In this document: piece after piece, positions 20,630-30,285 of the stretch
Numbering within the stretch: the stretch's first letter is position 1
How the letters are laid out: each line of letters opens with the position of its first letter
Source: Hydrogenothermaceae bacterium
GTDB lineage: Bacteria > Aquificota > Aquificia > Aquificales > Hydrogenothermaceae
Reading direction: 5' to 3'
Length of the DNA: 64,000 bases
NCBI GenBank assembly: GCA_015519975.1
Contig: WIAL01000037.1
Location: 1 to 64,000, forward strand
Notes under the pieces: model-generated
What the model saw: the letters and a program-made list of their open reading frames with translations, nothing else
Told to the model about the DNA's origin: nothing
Databases searched by the model: none
Position numbers and translations under genes: made by a program

Positions 20630-21061
20630 TTAAATTCCTAATATTTTTATAATGGCCCTTTTGGGTCTTTGCCCGTCAAACTCTGCATAAAATATTTCCT
20701 GCCAGGGACCTAAGTCCAGTTTTCCATCTGTAACTGGCAGTGTCACCTGTAGATGAACAAGTAAGTTTTTTAGGTGTGCATCACCGTTATCTTCACCTGT
20801 TAGATGATGTTTATAATCTGGTTTAAAAGGAGCAAGTTTTTCGAGCCACTGCCATATGTCCTCGTGAAGCCCTTCTTCATCGTCCTGGACAATTATAGAG
20901 CTTGTAAGATGCATTGAAGAAATAAGACAAAGACCTTCATTTATACCAGATTCTTTAACTGTCTGTTTTACAATATCTGTAATTCTTATTAAATCTCTTC
21001 TTTTTTCTGTTTTAAATGTCAAATATTTTGTATAAACCTTTGCTTTCCCTTCTTTTATCAT
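20630..21061 (-). CDS. YjbQ/UPF0047 family protein
   Basis: A 143-residue UPF0047 protein with the family motifs [35 protein letters not shown] and [19 protein letters not shown]. His and Asp residues form a conserved putative metal site. Members have been reported to have weak thiamin-phosphate synthase activity, but the physiological role is open. It overlaps mtnP by 4 bp in a four-gene operon (24991 to 20630) and is convergent with the hypothetical gene at zero distance. Confidence 0.92.
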   Translation of the reverse strand: MIKEGKAKVYTKYLTFKTEKRRDLIRITDIVKQTVKESGINEGLCLISSMHLTSSIIVQDDEEGLHEDIWQWLEKLAPFKPDYKHHLTGEDNGDAHLKNLLVHLQVTLPVTDGKLDLGPWQEIFYAEFDGQRPKRAIIKILGI

Positions 21062-21900
21062 ATTGCTGCTCCTTCTAAACTAAATGGACAGTCACAATCA
21101 TATCTATCTGGAAGATTCCCAGCAAAATCAAGGATTAACTTTTTAATATCCTCATTTTTCTTTTCCATCATTTCTATTACTTCTTCAGAAGTCAGTTTTT
21201 CTCCTTTTATTCCCGCTGCAAGGTTTGTCACTACACTTACAGAGGCAAAATGCATATTTATTTCTTTAGCCAGAACAACCTCTGGAACTAATGTCATTCC
21301 AACAATATCTGCTCCAAGCAGTGAAAGTGCTTTTATTTCTGCTGATGTTTCAAGTCTTGGACCTTCTGTTGCTGCATAAACTGCATTTTTATGGTATCTA
21401 AAGCCAAGAGTATTTAAACTATTTTCAAGCTGTTTTCTTAAAACAGGGCAGAATGGGTCAGAAACGTCTATGTGTACTACGCTTCCATTTTTCATGTAAA
21501 TACTTACAAGATCATCTATTTTGTCATTTATATCAACTTTTGTATTAATACCTTCAAAAAACGTTGATGGCCTTGTTTTCGTAAAATCTAAGAACTGTGA
21601 AGATATAACGAAATCTCCCGGATTGAGCAGTGGATTTATCCCACCAACTGCACTTATTGAAAGTATTTTATTTATTTTTAGTCTTCTAAATCCCCATATG
21701 TTAGCTCTATAATTTATCTGATGTGGAGGGTATAAATGTCCTTTACCGTGCCTTGGAAGAAAAACTATTTTTTTATTCTTATATTCTGTGATTATATATT
21801 TATCAGAAGGCTTACCCCAAGGCGTTTCTATTTCAACTTCATCTACAAGCTTTAGTCCTTCTATCTGATAAAGACCGCTGCCGCCTATAACCCCAAGCAT
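21058..21900 (-). CDS. mtnP: S-methyl-5'-thioadenosine phosphorylase
   Basis: A 280-residue purine nucleoside phosphorylase-family enzyme. It has [12 protein letters not shown] at the N-terminus, [20 protein letters not shown], and [15 protein letters not shown] with the MTA-binding region. It recycles MTA from polyamine synthesis to adenine and methylthioribose-1-phosphate. Two Cys pairs near the C-terminus (DCDCPF) resemble those that stabilise archaeal thermophilic MTAPs. The stop codon of the upstream aminotransferase overlaps its start. Confidence 0.93.
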   Translation of the reverse strand: MLGVIGGSGLYQIEGLKLVDEVEIETPWGKPSDKYIITEYKNKKIVFLPRHGKGHLYPPHQINYRANIWGFRRLKINKILSISAVGGINPLLNPGDFVISSQFLDFTKTRPSTFFEGINTKVDINDKIDDLVSIYMKNGSVVHIDVSDPFCPVLRKQLENSLNTLGFRYHKNAVYAATEGPRLETSAEIKALSLLGADIVGMTLVPEVVLAKEINMHFASVSVVTNLAAGIKGEKLTSEEVIEMMEKKNEDIKKLILDFAGNLPDRYDCDCPFSLEGAAI

Positions 21901-23045
21901 TAAAATCCCTCCATTACAATCTCTTGAGCTTTTGCAACGCCTTTCCCAAGCTCTACTGGATATCCAATTTTTTTAAGAGCTATTTCAAGCCCGCCAATTA
22001 CCTGAACAACATCCATGAAATCAAAATATCCCATATGTGCAATCCTAAATATTTTTCCTTTTAGATGGTCCTGTCCCCCTGCTACTCTAAATCCAATTTT
22101 TAAAAGCTCTTTTCTCAAATCATCTGCATTAATTCCAGCTGGAGCGTAAACACCTGTTGCAGAGTTTGCTGGGCTTTCAGATAAAAGTTCAAGACCTATT
22201 TCTTTAACGGCCTGTCTTGTTGCTTTTGCCATTATTTCATGTCTTTTCGCAAGATTTTCAAGACCTTCATCTAAAATAAGTTTTAAACTTTCATTTAAAG
22301 CCATTATTAAACTTATTGCTGGAGTGTAAGCAGTTTGACCTTTTGACTGTTTTTTACTTTCAGCCTTTACATCAAAGTAGTATTTAGGAAGATTTGACGT
22401 TTCAAGTCTTTTTTCTGCCTTTTCACTGTAATATAAAACTGAAAGCCCCGGAGGAAGCATGAGAGCTTTTTGAGAACCTGTAACCAAAACATCTATTCCT
22501 ATTTCCTCAGGATAAACCTCATAAACTCCAACTGATGTTATGCCGTCAACAACTACAAGACAGTCATCAAGCATTTCATTTGCTTTTTCAGCTAAAAACT
22601 TAACATCATGGTAAGTTGTTGTGGATGTTTCAGACTGCTGAACTAATATTCCTTTTATTTCTGGATATTTACCTAAAATTTCAATTATTTTATCTTTGTC
22701 GTATGTTTTTCCCCAGGGAATTTCATAATCTATTACTTTTAGGTTGTATCTCTTTGCTATTTCTCTCCATCTTTGTCCAAATTTGCCTGCATTTATAACA
22801 AGTACTGTATCATCTTCTCTAAAAAAGTTAACAATGGAAGCCTCCATGGCACCGGTTCCAGAAGATGCAAACATTAAAACATCTCTTTGGGTTTTTAAAA
22901 GTTTTTGGAGTTTTTCTCTTGTTTCTAAAAATATTTTTGTAAATTCTGGTGTTCTGTGGTGAATTATTTGCTGTCCAAGTGCTTTAATAACCTGTGGTGG
23001 AAGTGGAACAGGTCCTGGCGTGAAAAGTCTTTCTTTTATAAGCAT
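21900..23045 (-). CDS. Class V aminotransferase (alanine/serine-glyoxylate type)
   Basis: PLP enzyme of 381 residues, long annotated in related genomes as 'soluble hydrogenase small subunit'. Motifs are TPGPVPLPP, the FASSGTGAMEA phosphate-binding loop, VDGITSVG, and the PLP Lys in GSQKALMLPPG. It likely transaminates alanine or serine with glyoxylate or pyruvate. Operon order is dxs, aminotransferase, mtnP, yjbQ. Confidence 0.9.
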   Translation of the reverse strand: MLIKERLFTPGPVPLPPQVIKALGQQIIHHRTPEFTKIFLETREKLQKLLKTQRDVLMFASSGTGAMEASIVNFFREDDTVLVINAGKFGQRWREIAKRYNLKVIDYEIPWGKTYDKDKIIEILGKYPEIKGILVQQSETSTTTYHDVKFLAEKANEMLDDCLVVVDGITSVGVYEVYPEEIGIDVLVTGSQKALMLPPGLSVLYYSEKAEKRLETSNLPKYYFDVKAESKKQSKGQTAYTPAISLIMALNESLKLILDEGLENLAKRHEIMAKATRQAVKEIGLELLSESPANSATGVYAPAGINADDLRKELLKIGFRVAGGQDHLKGKIFRIAHMGYFDFMDVVQVIGGLEIALKKIGYPVELGKGVAKAQEIVMEGF

Positions 23046-23089
23046 TAACTCCTCCGGATATTACAGATTTTTGAGAATATTTTATCAAA

Positions 23090-24991
23090 TTAACCTACAA
23101 CTTTATATGATTTAGAAAGATAAAACTGCTCAATTTTTTCTGCCATTTGCTCTGGAAGTAGTCCTAAATCTTTTTCAAGAAGGTTTACCTTTCCATGTTC
23201 TACAAATTTATCAGGAATACCAAATCTGAGGAGTTTATTTATATATCCGTTATCCATTATATATTCTGCAACTGCACTTCCAAAACCACCGTTTAAACAG
23301 CCGTCCTCTCCTGTAATAATAATCTCATTTTCTTTTAAAAGTTTATCTAAAAGCTTGTAATCCATAGGTTTTACAAATCTTGAGTTTACAACTGTTATTT
23401 TTATGCCTTTGCTTTCTAAAATTTTCCTAACTTCAAGGGCTTTATTTACATATCTCCCTACCGCTAAAAATACGATATTTTTCCCCTCTTCTAATACTTC
23501 CCAGCTTCCTATTTCTATTTTTTCAAAATTATCTTTAATCTTTCCAACTGCTTCACCTCTTGGATATCTTATAGCAAAAGGTTTTCCACTTTCTAAAGCG
23601 GTATATAGTAAATTTCTAAGTTCCTGAGCGTCTTTTGGAGCTGATATTATGATTTCTGGAACAGCTCTTAAAAATGATATGTCGTAAACCCCATGATGTG
23701 TAGGACCATCTTCTCCAACTAATCCAGCCCTATCTATAGCAAATACAACAGGCAGTTTTTGTAGCGCTATGTCATGGATAACTTGATCATAAGCCCTTTG
23801 CAAAAATGTTGAATAATAAGCAGCTACTGGTTTTAATCCTTCCACAGCAAGTCCGCCTGCAAATGTTGCTGCGTGTTGCTCAGCAATTCCCACATCAAAA
23901 AATCTTTCAGGAAATTTTTGTGAAAACTCGAAAAGACCTGAACCTTCTCTCATAGCTGGGGTTATTGCAACTATTTTTTCATCTTTTTCAGCAAGTTCAC
24001 ATAAAGCTCTGCCGAAAACTTTACTCCATGTTGGTTTTGAAGATGCTTTTTTTATAGGCGTTCCTGTTATTTTATCGAATGGAGATATTCCGTGAAATGG
24101 TGTCGGATTTTCTTCAGCAGGTTTATACCCCTTACCTTTTTGAGTTATAACGTGAATTAAAATGGGTCCTCTCATATTTTTTACGTTTTCAAGTGTCTTC
24201 TCAAGGTCAAATAGACTGTGTCCGTCTATTGTCCCAACATATGTAAATCCAAGTTCTTCAAATATAATGCCTGGAGCAAATAATCCTTTTACATACTCTT
24301 CAAGTTTTCTGGCCAGATTAGCTCCCCCTTCCCCAAATATTTTCTTAAGAATTTCTTTTAATTTTTGTCTGGGTTTTTGGAAAACCTGATTTGTAATGAT
24401 TTTGTTGAAGTATGTGTAAATTGCTCCAACATTGGGAGAAATTGACATTTGATTGTCGTTAAGTATGACAATAAATTTGTCAGGATCTAACCAGCCTGCA
24501 TTGTTAAGGCCTTCAAAAGCCTGACCTGCTGTCATAGCACCATCACCAATAACAGCTATTGTATAACCTTCTTCCTTTTTTAAATCTTTTCCGACCCTCA
24601 TCCCTAAAGCTGCTGAGATTGAGGTTGAGCTGTGTCCTGCTCCAAAATGATCGTAAGGACTTTCAGTTCTTTTTAAAAATCCAGATATTCCTTTATACTG
24701 TCTTAATGTTTTAAAACTTTCCTTTCTTCCGGTAAGTATTTTATAAGGATATGCCTGATGTCCAATGTCCCATACTATTCTATCTTTTTCAGGATCAAAT
24801 GCCATTAAAAGTGCTATTGTAAGCTCAACTACACCAAGTGAAGGTCCAATATGTCCCCCATTTTTTGATGTAACTTCAATAATATACTGTCTTATTTCTT
24901 CAGATAATTTTTTTATTTCTTCTTTAGAAAGTTTATGTAAATCTTTATAATCTTTTATTTTATTTAATACTTCAAAATTTTTTAACGGCAT
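23090..24991 (-). CDS. dxs: 1-deoxy-D-xylulose-5-phosphate synthase
   Basis: Thiamin-diphosphate enzyme of 633 residues, the first step of the MEP isoprenoid pathway. It has the GHIGPSLGVVELTIAL and WDIGHQAYPYKILTGR motifs, the TPP motif GDGAMTAGQAFEGLNNAG, and the transketolase C-terminal part (FDVGIAEQHA, DRAGLVGEDGPTHHG). Normal length. It leads the minus-strand operon ending at 20630. Confidence 0.97.
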   Translation of the reverse strand: MPLKNFEVLNKIKDYKDLHKLSKEEIKKLSEEIRQYIIEVTSKNGGHIGPSLGVVELTIALLMAFDPEKDRIVWDIGHQAYPYKILTGRKESFKTLRQYKGISGFLKRTESPYDHFGAGHSSTSISAALGMRVGKDLKKEEGYTIAVIGDGAMTAGQAFEGLNNAGWLDPDKFIVILNDNQMSISPNVGAIYTYFNKIITNQVFQKPRQKLKEILKKIFGEGGANLARKLEEYVKGLFAPGIIFEELGFTYVGTIDGHSLFDLEKTLENVKNMRGPILIHVITQKGKGYKPAEENPTPFHGISPFDKITGTPIKKASSKPTWSKVFGRALCELAEKDEKIVAITPAMREGSGLFEFSQKFPERFFDVGIAEQHAATFAGGLAVEGLKPVAAYYSTFLQRAYDQVIHDIALQKLPVVFAIDRAGLVGEDGPTHHGVYDISFLRAVPEIIISAPKDAQELRNLLYTALESGKPFAIRYPRGEAVGKIKDNFEKIEIGSWEVLEEGKNIVFLAVGRYVNKALEVRKILESKGIKITVVNSRFVKPMDYKLLDKLLKENEIIITGEDGCLNGGFGSAVAEYIMDNGYINKLLRFGIPDKFVEHGKVNLLEKDLGLLPEQMAEKIEQFYLSKSYKVVG

Positions 24992-25105
24992 TTTTAAACT
25001 CCGCAGGAATTATTAAGGTTTGATAATTAAATTTAATAACATTTTATAATAATTCCATATAAAAATAGATTTTAATCAAAAGGAATATATGATACTGTGA
25101 GAGAT

Positions 25106-25129
25106 GGGGCTAAAAAGCCCCTGTTTTTA
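25106..25129. terminator. Hairpin downstream of nuoI
   Basis: GGGGC (25106-25110) pairs with GCCCC (25117-25121) around TAAAAA, next to TGTTTTTAT. The T tract is on the plus strand, while the gene it follows (nuoI) is on the minus strand. It may act as a 3' end or processing hairpin rather than a perfect intrinsic terminator. Confidence 0.45.
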
Positions 25130-25858
25130 TTGCGATTCTGTAGAATTATTAGTTCCTTTCTGAGTATTTATATAATTAGGTGTATAAGAAGGCATCCATC
25201 CATCCCATGCTTTAGCTCTTGGAGTATCGTAATCAGGCCATATTTGCTGATCCTGTCTCCATTTTGATTTTTCGTCAAATTTTTCTTTTCCTCTTCTTGC
25301 AATAAAATCATCTGCAATTCTTGAAAGTTCTTCTTTATTTAACACCCAGCTTTTTCTAGTATAAGAAGATAAATCGTAAACATCTGTGTGAATAATACAG
25401 TCAGTTGGGCAAGCTTGAGTACAAAGCCCGCAGAACATACATTTTGATAAATCCATGTCAAAAACAGATAAAACTTTAAGACCGTGATGAGGATGGTCTT
25501 CAGGAACATTCAATTTTTCTGCCTTAATTGTAAATAGCTCAGGTACTGGACATGCTGCTTGACAGAATTTACAGGCAATACATCTTGTTTCTCCCATTTC
25601 AGGTGGTTTAATTTTAAGCTTTTTTATCCAACTGTTAAAATCGTCAGCTTCTGTTCCGTCTACATTTCTTAAACCGTGTACACCTCTAAATCTTATAGTT
25701 GGTGTAGAAACTTCATATGGAAAGTCAACAGTAATTGTTTTTCTGAAAAGATGTTTAATGGTAGTTTTTAAACCTTTCATAAAATCAAGGAAAAATATTT
25801 TCTCAACTAAACTTTGAGGTTTTACGTTTCTATTTAATCCAACTTTCTTTATGCCCAT
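25127..25858 (-). CDS. nuoI: NADH-quinone oxidoreductase subunit I (two 4Fe-4S clusters)
   Basis: A 243-residue peripheral-arm subunit of complex I. The two 4Fe-4S binding sets are C93/C96/C99/C103 (CIACKFCQAAC) and C140/C143/C146/C150 (CMFCGLCTQAC), each followed by Pro, the classic NuoI layout that passes electrons to the N2 cluster. The protein is longer than usual, with a ~60-residue C-terminal extension rich in Trp, Lys and Tyr. It follows two tiny membrane ORFs and nuoCD; nuoH, the usual upstream neighbour, is missing. Confidence 0.94.
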   Translation of the reverse strand: MGIKKVGLNRNVKPQSLVEKIFFLDFMKGLKTTIKHLFRKTITVDFPYEVSTPTIRFRGVHGLRNVDGTEADDFNSWIKKLKIKPPEMGETRCIACKFCQAACPVPELFTIKAEKLNVPEDHPHHGLKVLSVFDMDLSKCMFCGLCTQACPTDCIIHTDVYDLSSYTRKSWVLNKEELSRIADDFIARRGKEKFDEKSKWRQDQQIWPDYDTPRAKAWDGWMPSYTPNYINTQKGTNNSTESQ

Positions 25859-25873
25859 TCTTGTCCTCCAATT

Positions 25874-25984
25874 TTAAGTCTTCTTTTTGTCCTCTTTTTT
25901 TAAAAGCAAGAAAATTCCAAATCCAAGTATTATAGTAAGAGTAAGAACAATATTAAAATAATACATAATTTCATCACTTAACAT
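25874..25984 (-). CDS. Tiny single-helix membrane protein (36 aa) in the nuo cluster
   Basis: A 36-residue ORF beginning MLSDEIMYYFNIVL, with one hydrophobic helix and a Lys-rich tail (KKEDKKKT). It overlaps the preceding 65-residue ORF by 11 bp and ends 15 bp before nuoI, all on one strand. A similar-sized ORF pair with the same overlap occurs at 3246-3558. The conserved arrangement and position in the complex I operon suggest it is real and possibly an accessory membrane peptide. Family not recognised. Confidence 0.55.
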   Translation of the reverse strand: MLSDEIMYYFNIVLTLTIILGFGIFLLLKKEDKKKT

Positions 25985-26171
25985 TACTGCTGCCTGCCCT
26001 TTTTAACAAAAAATAAGCTATATACATAAACATAATTAAAAACCCAATTGCAATCAAGCCAGCCATTGGATTAAATTTATCAGCCATAAACGGTTGGATA
26101 AAAACAAAAACAACTATTGCTACACTAACATTCAGGAAAAATTTACCAAATTCCTCATAAACCTTATTCAT
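25974..26171 (-). CDS. Small two-helix membrane protein (65 aa) in the nuo cluster
   Basis: Begins MNKVYEEFGKFFLNVSVA, then two hydrophobic helices (residues ~14-30 and ~36-58) separated by QPFMADKFNP, and a basic end. It starts directly after the nuoCD stop codon. A paralogue without a good start codon is found at 3246-3455 with the same blocks (GK-x-FFN, VAIVVF, QPF). It occupies the place where nuoH would be expected but is far too short to be NuoH. Likely a lineage-specific accessory subunit; function unknown. Confidence 0.65.
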   Translation of the reverse strand: MNKVYEEFGKFFLNVSVAIVVFVFIQPFMADKFNPMAGLIAIGFLIMFMYIAYFLLKRAGSSNVK

Positions 26172-27911
26172 TTATCTATCTGTTTCACCCACTACAGGGT
26201 CTATTGTAGAAAGCAGTGTAATAGCATCTGCTATCGGTCTTCCTATTATTGCTTTTGTAAATACCTGCAGGTTGTAAAATGCCCCTGAGCGAATTCTAAC
26301 TCTATGAGGCTTTATTGCAGCCTTTTTGTTATATATATAAAACCCTAATTCTCCTCTTGGGTTATCTGTTGAAGCATAGACTTCTCCCTGAGGTAGTTTC
26401 AACCCTCTACCATCAATGGAAAGTTTTAATTTTTTAGGATCTTCCGGTTCTAAGAAGTAAGGGTCATCTGGTGTGAAGTCATTTCTTAGTTTTTCTATAC
26501 ACTGCTGGATTATTTTTGCACTTTGTCTCATTTCTTCCATTCTAACTAAATATCTGTCGTATGAGTCGCCAACTTCACCTACAGGTATATCAAAATCAAC
26601 TTCATCATACATGTCATAACTGTCTATTTTCCTAACATCGTAAGGGACACCTGAGGCTCTTGCTACTGCTCCTGTTAGCCCATAATCATAAACGTCTTCT
26701 TCAGTTAATACACATACATCTTTATTTCTTTTAAGCCAGATTCTATTTCTTGTAAGAAGATTTTCATAATCATTAATTCTTTCAGGAAAATCTTTTAAGA
26801 AATGCTCTATTGCTTCTAATGCTCCAGCAGGTAAATCTGCAAATACACCACCGATTCTAAAGTAGTTTATTGTAAATCTGGCACCGGTAATACCTTCTAA
26901 TATATCCATTATTTTTTCTCTTTCTCTAAATGTATAAAGGAACATTGTTAGAGCACCAAGGTCAAGGGCATATGTCCCAAGCCAGAGAAGGTGAGAATTT
27001 ATTCTTGAAAGCTCAGCCATCATAGTTCTAATCCATTTTGCTTTAGGAGGAACCTTATCATGGATACCGAGTAGTTTTTCAGCTGCCACAACATAGGCGT
27101 GATTTTCGTTTATTGAAGCAATATAGTCCATTCTATCTGTATAAGGTATAAACTGTTGATATCCTATATTCTCAGCTATTTTTTCAACGCCTCTGTGAAG
27201 CTGGCCTATAATAATATCGCACTGCTGTACATATTCTCCATCAAGGTCAAATAAAAACCATATAGTACCGTGAGTACCAGGGTGTAAAGGCCCCCAGTTT
27301 AATACTATTTGAGATTTTTTCTTAGGCATTCTTGCCTTTTGAGTTTTTTCTAAATCTTCAAGGGTTGGAAGTGCCGTGTGCATTCTTGAATAATTAAATA
27401 GACCTTCTAGCTGATCTCCTCTTTCAACTTCATTTAAAGAAGGAAGTTCTACGTCTTCTATACCTCTAATTGGGAAATCCTTTCTTAAAGGATGATATGG
27501 ATAACCTTCCCACATAAACATTCTTACGAGGTTATCGTGACCTTCAAATTTTATACCAAACATATCCCATGCTTCTCTTTCAGCCCATTTAGCACCTGAC
27601 CAAAGATTAGTTAATGTTGGCAGTGTTTCTTCTGTTGCCCAGCTTTTAACAATTATTCTTTCTTTATATTCTGGAGAGTAAAGGATGATTACTCCTTGAA
27701 ATCTTGGATTTTCTTTTTGTCCGTGGTCTATAACTGTTAAATCAATGAACATTTTAAAGGCATAATCAGGATCCTCTTTTAAAAACTGTAAAAAGGATAT
27801 AAGTTTATCTTTGGGAACCTCAACGGAAACATAGCCGTTAGATTCAGCTACATCTATATAATTAAACTTTTCTTTCAGTGCAGTTGCTTTTTCTAAACTT
27901 ATCCAGGACAT
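26172..27911 (-). CDS. nuoCD: Fused NADH-quinone oxidoreductase subunits C and D
   Basis: A 579-residue fusion of the 30-kDa (residues ~1-170) and 49-kDa (from ~190) subunits of complex I. The C part shows WREAWDMFGI-like WAEREAWDMFGIKFEGH and GYPYHPLRKDFP. The D part shows NWGPLHPGTHG, DIIIGQLHRGVEK, and ends with ADAITLLSTIDPVVGETDR. I start at ATG 27911, with GGAG 7 bases upstream; the in-frame TTG at 27938 lacks a ribosome site. It is followed without gap by the small membrane ORFs and nuoI. Confidence 0.95.
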   Translation of the reverse strand: MSWISLEKATALKEKFNYIDVAESNGYVSVEVPKDKLISFLQFLKEDPDYAFKMFIDLTVIDHGQKENPRFQGVIILYSPEYKERIIVKSWATEETLPTLTNLWSGAKWAEREAWDMFGIKFEGHDNLVRMFMWEGYPYHPLRKDFPIRGIEDVELPSLNEVERGDQLEGLFNYSRMHTALPTLEDLEKTQKARMPKKKSQIVLNWGPLHPGTHGTIWFLFDLDGEYVQQCDIIIGQLHRGVEKIAENIGYQQFIPYTDRMDYIASINENHAYVVAAEKLLGIHDKVPPKAKWIRTMMAELSRINSHLLWLGTYALDLGALTMFLYTFREREKIMDILEGITGARFTINYFRIGGVFADLPAGALEAIEHFLKDFPERINDYENLLTRNRIWLKRNKDVCVLTEEDVYDYGLTGAVARASGVPYDVRKIDSYDMYDEVDFDIPVGEVGDSYDRYLVRMEEMRQSAKIIQQCIEKLRNDFTPDDPYFLEPEDPKKLKLSIDGRGLKLPQGEVYASTDNPRGELGFYIYNKKAAIKPHRVRIRSGAFYNLQVFTKAIIGRPIADAITLLSTIDPVVGETDR

Positions 27912-27987
27912 ATCCTCTCTCCATTTCAAAAATTTCAAACGCTGTTATAAATTCTAACTTATTTTTAAAATCTTTATCAAGTTTGCT

Positions 27988-30243
27988 TTAATCAAGCAAC
28001 TCTTTTAATGTTTTTTCCCAGTTTTTTCTAAGTTCTTCCATGTTTTCTTCAATTTCTGCATTTCCTACTTTTAGAGTAAGTTTAGAATCATTATCTACCT
28101 TTCCAATAACTTTAAAACCAATTCCTATTTTTTTTGCTTCTTCTTCAAGTTTCGGCAGGTTATTTTTTGAAGTAGAAATCACAATTATGCTTCTTAATTC
28201 ATCAAAAAGCTCAAAATCTGGTCTATGTTTTGTTTCTATATTTATATTAAGTCCAAAAGTCTTTTCTTCTTGGAAAGCAGGCTCAAGTAATGCAGTTATT
28301 AAACCTCCGTCTGAAACGTCATGAGCAGATTTTATAAGTTTTTTATTTTCTCTTATAAAACTTGAAAGTTTTAACTCCATGTCTAAATCTATTGGTGGTA
28401 GATCTCCTGTCACTTTTCCGTGAACTTCTTTTAAATATTCACTACCATTTACTATAGGTTCTTTATCTACTTCTCCTATTATTACAATAACATCCCCTTC
28501 TTGCTGGTAAAAACTTGGGATTGCATCTTCTGGTTTATCTAAAACTCCAACAGCAACTACAACTGGAGTTGGGTAAACATTTATCCTTTTATCTGGTAAA
28601 ACTGTTTCATTGTATAAAGAAACATTACCACCTACTACGGGAGTGTTTAATTTTTTACAAGCATCAGCCATTCCTTTTGTAGCTTGTTCAAACTGCCACA
28701 TTATTTCTGGATTTTCTGGGTTTCCCCAGTTCAAACAGTCAGTAATAGCTAAAGGTTTTGCTCCAGTAACGTAAATATTCCTGACTGCTTCAGCAACTAC
28801 TCTTTTTCCACCTTCATATGGATTAAGATAAACCCATCTACCATTTCCATCTGAAGATATAGCTACTGCTCTTTCACTATTTATTTCAGGTTTAACAGCC
28901 CATTTAACCCTTAGGACTGCAGCATCGCTTCCAGGTTTTACAACTGTGTTTATACCAACTTCATGGTCGTATTGTCTGTAAACCCATTCTTTTTTTGCAA
29001 TTGTTGGAGAAGATAGAACTTTTTTTATTGCTTCTTTTAAATCAACTTCTGGAAGTTCATTTTGATCGAATTTTTGGGTTTCTTCTAAATATTCTGGTTT
29101 TTTTCTTGGTCTATCATATACTGGAGCATCATCAACTATAGCTGATATAGGAAGATCTGCTATTTTTTCTCCTTTATAAAATACTTCCATTCTTTTTGTA
29201 TCTGTTGTTTCTCCAATTACTGCTGCTTCTAGTCCGTACCATTTTGCTATTTTTAATACTTCATCAACTTTATCTTCATCAACAGCATAAAGCATTCTTT
29301 CCTGGGATTCAGATAAGAGTATTTCATAAGGAGTCATTCCTTCTTCTCTAAGAGGTACATTTTCAAGATACACCCTTACTCCCATTCCTGATTTTGAGCC
29401 AAACTCAGACGTAGAGCCTGCAAGCCCAGCAGCTCCAAAATCTTGACATCCTTCTATTAAGCTTTTCTGCATTACTTCTAAAGTACATTCAATAAGTCTT
29501 TTTCCAAAAAACGGGTCCCCAATTTGAACATTTGGTCTTTTATCTTCTGTTTCTTCTGAAAACTCTGCAGATGCCATTGTTGCCCCGTGAATGCCGTCTC
29601 TTCCAGTTGCTGAGCCAACCATTACCATTTTTTGTCCTATTTTTGTGGCTCTAGCTCTGTACATTTTATCTTTTTCAAGAATTCCTAAACAAAAGGCGTT
29701 AACCAGTGGATTACCTGCGTAAACTTCGTCAAAAACAACTTCACCGCCAATTGTTGGAACACCGATACAGTTCCCATAAAATCCTATTCCTTTTACAACA
29801 CCTTGAGCTATAGGCTTTGCATCTTTTATATTTTTTCTATTGCCGTCATTTCTTGGGTCTCCAAATCTTAAACTATCAAAAGCACAAACAGGTCTTGCTC
29901 CCATAGAAAGGATATCCCTGATTATTCCTCCTACGCCTGTAGCAGCACCGTGAAATGGTTCTATATAAGATGGGTGGTTGTGAGATTCAACTTTAAATGC
30001 TACAGCGTATTTATCATCTATCTCAACAACACCGGCATTTTCTCCAGGTCCTTGTATAACCCAAGGAGCATCAGTTGGAAAAACCTTTAAAAAAGGTTTT
30101 GAAGATTTATATGAACAATGTTCGCTCCATAAAGCTCCAAAAATACCAAGTTCAACTTCGTTAGGCTCTCTTCCAATAAGCTCTATGATTCTTTTATATT
30201 CTTCTAAAGTTAGTCCGTGAGCAGAAAGAATTTTTTCGTCCAT
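27988..30243 (-). CDS. purL: Phosphoribosylformylglycinamidine synthase subunit PurL
   Basis: ATP-dependent amidotransferase synthetase subunit of about 751 residues, the small form that works with PurQ and PurS. It has LWSEHCSYKSSK near the N-terminus, HNHPSYIEPFHGAATGVGGIIRD, and FGAAGLAGSTSEF; tandem AIRS-type domains follow. I use the ATG at 30243, since GGAG sits 6 bases upstream. A TTG four codons earlier is part of that ribosome site. It stands alone 76 bp upstream of nuoCD, on the same strand. Confidence 0.96.
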   Translation of the reverse strand: MDEKILSAHGLTLEEYKRIIELIGREPNEVELGIFGALWSEHCSYKSSKPFLKVFPTDAPWVIQGPGENAGVVEIDDKYAVAFKVESHNHPSYIEPFHGAATGVGGIIRDILSMGARPVCAFDSLRFGDPRNDGNRKNIKDAKPIAQGVVKGIGFYGNCIGVPTIGGEVVFDEVYAGNPLVNAFCLGILEKDKMYRARATKIGQKMVMVGSATGRDGIHGATMASAEFSEETEDKRPNVQIGDPFFGKRLIECTLEVMQKSLIEGCQDFGAAGLAGSTSEFGSKSGMGVRVYLENVPLREEGMTPYEILLSESQERMLYAVDEDKVDEVLKIAKWYGLEAAVIGETTDTKRMEVFYKGEKIADLPISAIVDDAPVYDRPRKKPEYLEETQKFDQNELPEVDLKEAIKKVLSSPTIAKKEWVYRQYDHEVGINTVVKPGSDAAVLRVKWAVKPEINSERAVAISSDGNGRWVYLNPYEGGKRVVAEAVRNIYVTGAKPLAITDCLNWGNPENPEIMWQFEQATKGMADACKKLNTPVVGGNVSLYNETVLPDKRINVYPTPVVVAVGVLDKPEDAIPSFYQQEGDVIVIIGEVDKEPIVNGSEYLKEVHGKVTGDLPPIDLDMELKLSSFIRENKKLIKSAHDVSDGGLITALLEPAFQEEKTFGLNINIETKHRPDFELFDELRSIIVISTSKNNLPKLEEEAKKIGIGFKVIGKVDNDSKLTLKVGNAEIEENMEELRKNWEKTLKELLD

Positions 30244-30285
30244 ATATTGCTCCAAAGAATTTATTTAGGAAAATTTATTTTATCA

